DNA of 7,192 nt from Nitrospirae bacterium RIFCSPLOW2_12_42_9 (GTDB lineage Bacteria > Nitrospirota > 9FT-COMBO-42-15 > HDB-SIOI813): NCBI GenBank assembly GCA_001805205.1, contig MHER01000075.1, positions 1-7,192 on the forward strand. Reading direction: 5' to 3'. A model generated the notes under the pieces. It was given only the letters and a program-made list of their open reading frames with translations. It was not told the origin of the DNA and searched no databases. Positions 5,892 to 7,192 of this stretch are shown here, piece by piece (position 1 is the first letter of the stretch; every line of letters starts with the position of its first letter). The translations under genes were made by a program, and so were the position numbers.

Positions 5892-5947
5892 TACCCATCC
5901 GGGTAATAAAAATACCCATCCGGGTAATAAAAATACCCGGATGGGTA
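5892..5947 (+). promoter_or_regulatory. Three phased operator dyads, 21-bp period
   Basis: TACCCATCCGGGTA occurs at 5892-5905 and 5913-5926, and its exact reverse complement TACCCGGATGGGTA occurs at 5934-5947. Both spacers are ATAAAAA, so the period is exactly 21 bp, two helical turns. Each copy is a dyad with five-base arms TACCC and GGGTA. The third copy ends one base before a -35 box. With a start near 5984 the centres fall at about -85.5, -64.5 and -43.5, typical of activator sites. TACCCAT fits the NarL-family heptamer TACYYMT. Copies two and three could also pair as a 14-bp hairpin, but the position upstream of the promoter favours protein binding to DNA. Confidence 0.72.
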
Positions 5948-5948
5948 A

Positions 5949-5977
5949 TAGACAGGCATACTATTACTTGATATAAA
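5949..5977 (+). promoter_or_regulatory. Sigma-70-type promoter of the right exported-protein gene
   Basis: TAGACA (5949-5954, 5/6 to consensus) and TATAAA (5972-5977, 5/6) are separated by exactly 17 bases. TG at 5969-5970 forms an extended -10. The expected start near 5984 gives a leader of about 80 bases. This is the best promoter match in the window. Confidence 0.65.
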
Positions 5978-6049
5978 GACAGTGGGGAATAGTATCTTTT
6001 TGAGATTGCGTCGTGGACTACGTCCTCTTGTAATAACCTTATGGTTTTT

Positions 6050-6053
6050 GGAG
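6050..6053 (+). promoter_or_regulatory. Weak ribosome binding site of the right exported-protein gene
   Basis: GGAG lies 11 bases before the ATG at 6065, longer than ideal. The in-frame ATG at 6041 has no ribosome site and would put eight extra residues ahead of the signal peptide, so 6065 is preferred. Confidence 0.45.
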
Positions 6054-6064
6054 ACGCCGGCTGT

Positions 6065-7192
6065 ATGAAGTCATTGTTACCATTAATATTTCTCTTCTCT
6101 ATATGGTCAATGGTTGTTTTTAGCCAGCCTGCCATGGCCGTTACAGGTAACGAATATATCTGGACTGAGGAACCCCAATATCTCAAGGGGGACACTGCTT
6201 ATATCTTTGGCATAGGTTTTACCCCTTATACCCCAGTCCTTATAAAGGTGACCAGACCCGATGCAAGTGTTGTTACCGGAGATGGGACTGAAACGCCTGG
6301 CAGTGATACTGTTGTAACAAATGTAGATGGAAATTTTGCCTATTCTTATATGATTGACGGAATACAGGCAGAAGGAACCTATACTGTTGAGGCAATTGAT
6401 ACAGCGCCTGACCCGGATTATTTACTTGCTGCTACCAGTTTTATTGATACGGCTCAGTTCCTCTTGCAGGGCTGTTCCTGGCACAAAGGGGATTGCACGC
6501 AAGAGGCACCGCCTGCATGGGCAGATGGAATGACTCCGATGGATGGGTGGACATCCGGGGTTTTGAAAGGATGGTTCGAACTTGAAGATGTCCCTTATCG
6601 CCTGAGGGTCAACCTTCCCAAGCCGGGGGATGCAGGGACTTATTACATAACTAACGAGCATGATAACCTGCGGAGCGGGGTTCAAGGTGCAGATGATGTT
6701 ACTGAATTTTACATAGGGAAATACAGTGATGGCACCCTTATCAAGACCTGTAACTTCCAACCCACGAGGGTTGTGGGTGATAATCCAACCACTCTAAATC
6801 CATGCATAGTCACAGGGGACAATACTACCTTAATAGGAGTCGACCCTGACCACACATATACAGGGGTAGACGACGATGGTGATGGTTATTCCGCTGAGGA
6901 TCCCACGGATGGAGTGAACAATGATCCCGGTAACGACACTTATGTTGATGAAGATCCAGGTGGAAGTTATACACCGGCCCGAAGAATCCAGAATACATGG
7001 GCAATCCTGTTTGAGGCAAGTGAGGCAGGGGGGAGTGATAAGAAGTGGGCCCTTTACTGGAAGGCCCATCTTGCACTGGGATCCAGCAGTTTCCCCGGGG
7101 CTTCGCTTCATGCAAATACCACAGCCACGGGGTCTCAGGATGTACCGATCAAAAACATACAGCCCCCGCCGACAATCTGTGGTAATAGTATT
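6065..7192 (+). CDS. Exported protein with Ig-like start and Asp-rich calcium-loop-like segment, 5' part only
   Basis: An uninterrupted frame of 376 codons runs off the right edge; the C-terminus is not visible. Residues 1-25 are a signal peptide (LLPLIFLFSIWSMVVFS, cleavage AMA before Val26). Residues about 26-115 resemble a bacterial Ig or fibronectin-like fold: YLKGDTAYIFGIGFTPYTPV, then VTNVDGNFAYSYMIDG and AEGTYTVEAID. A segment with Cys and Trp follows (GCSWHKGDCTQ, WADGMTPMDGW). Residues 269-300 are dominated by Asp, Gly and Asn, with DDDGDGYSAEDPTDG and NDTYVDEDPGG, like thrombospondin type 3 or dockerin-type calcium loops. The last visible part, KKWALYWKAHLALGSS and FPGASLHANT, looks like another beta domain. 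It is likely a surface or extracellular structural or adhesive protein; the exact role is unknown. Its promoter carries the three phased dyads, so regulation by a DNA-binding activator is likely. Confidence 0.87.
   Translation, partial: MKSLLPLIFLFSIWSMVVFSQPAMAVTGNEYIWTEEPQYLKGDTAYIFGIGFTPYTPVLIKVTRPDASVVTGDGTETPGSDTVVTNVDGNFAYSYMIDGIQAEGTYTVEAIDTAPDPDYLLAATSFIDTAQFLLQGCSWHKGDCTQEAPPAWADGMTPMDGWTSGVLKGWFELEDVPYRLRVNLPKPGDAGTYYITNEHDNLRSGVQGADDVTEFYIGKYSDGTLIKTCNFQPTRVVGDNPTTLNPCIVTGDNTTLIGVDPDHTYTGVDDDGDGYSAEDPTDGVNNDPGNDTYVDEDPGGSYTPARRIQNTWAILFEASEAGGSDKKWALYWKAHLALGSSSFPGASLHANTTATGSQDVPIKNIQPPPTICGNSI

Larger units (their letters stand above)
5700..6064. other. Divergent spacer between kinase operon and right exported-protein gene
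   Basis: This 365-bp stretch has no convincing gene. It holds the kinase ribosome site (5707-5710), a possible kinase promoter with palindrome (5772-5788), a degenerate dyad (5828-5841), the three-dyad array (5892-5947) and the plus-strand promoter (5949-5977). Between 5821 and 5883 there are also inverted pairs TTACTAA/TTAGTAA (5821, 5877) and CTAACG/CGTTAG (5849, 5874), which could form a nested hairpin. Confidence 0.6.

Noticed and set aside
5892..5947. CRISPR-like array
   Set aside because: The spacers are only seven bases and identical, the units are promoter-proximal dyads, and no cas gene is nearby.
5869..6195. Minus-strand 108-codon open frame
   Set aside because: It runs through the operator array (giving repeated GIFITRM), the promoter and the start of the right exported-protein gene. 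It has no credible domain.
6422..7115. Several minus-strand open frames
   Set aside because: They are antisense to the continuous exported-protein frame and have Pro, Cys and His-rich shadow composition.

Overview
The window reads as chromosomal DNA of an environmental Gram-negative-type bacterium. Evidence for this is moderate GC content, strong GGAG-type ribosome sites, Sec-exported repeat proteins, and a sensor kinase whose PAS domain has a C-x10-C-x2-C-P cluster. I associate that cluster with Nitrospirota and delta-proteobacteria-like lineages. The phylum is inference only. No rRNA, tRNA, CRISPR array or intact mobile element is visible.

Layout: (1) 1-1250, minus strand: 5' part of a gene for an exported protein with a signal peptide and tandem 47-53-residue repeats built on TLWITDG, resembling beta-propeller blades. 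It runs off the left edge. (2) 1251-1831: a 581-bp divergent spacer with the promoter and degenerate operator dyads of gene 1, a possible gene relic with a hairpin, and the promoter and ribosome site of the next cluster. (3) 1832-3484, plus strand: three overlapping genes, namely a TIGR04255-family protein, a protein with an NWDSYG motif, and a small protein with RPTSAAF, MSVD and RDPLPDNPSHA motifs. Their function is unknown; they look like one translationally coupled cassette. (4) 3485-3645: a convergent spacer with nested inverted repeats and a possible 39-codon ORF. (5) 3646-5699, minus strand: a soluble PAS sensor histidine kinase followed by an overlapping NarL/FixJ-type response regulator. 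(6) 5700-6064: a divergent spacer with three 14-bp dyads exactly 21 bp apart, directly upstream of a good promoter. (7) 6065-7192, plus strand: 5' part of a second exported protein with an Asp-rich, calcium-loop-like segment, running off the right edge.

The most interesting inference is regulatory. Both exported-protein genes have a TACCC-N4-GGGTA-type dyad one base upstream of their -35 box, with further copies 20-22 bp apart behind it. The copies are perfect at the right-hand gene and degenerate at the left-hand gene. The half-site TACCCAT fits the known NarL heptamer TACYYMT, and a NarL-family regulator is encoded between the two genes. A simple model is that a cytoplasmic PAS kinase signals to this regulator, which activates a set of exported repeat proteins. 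The three-gene TIGR04255 cassette inside this region is a separate candidate for an undescribed system.
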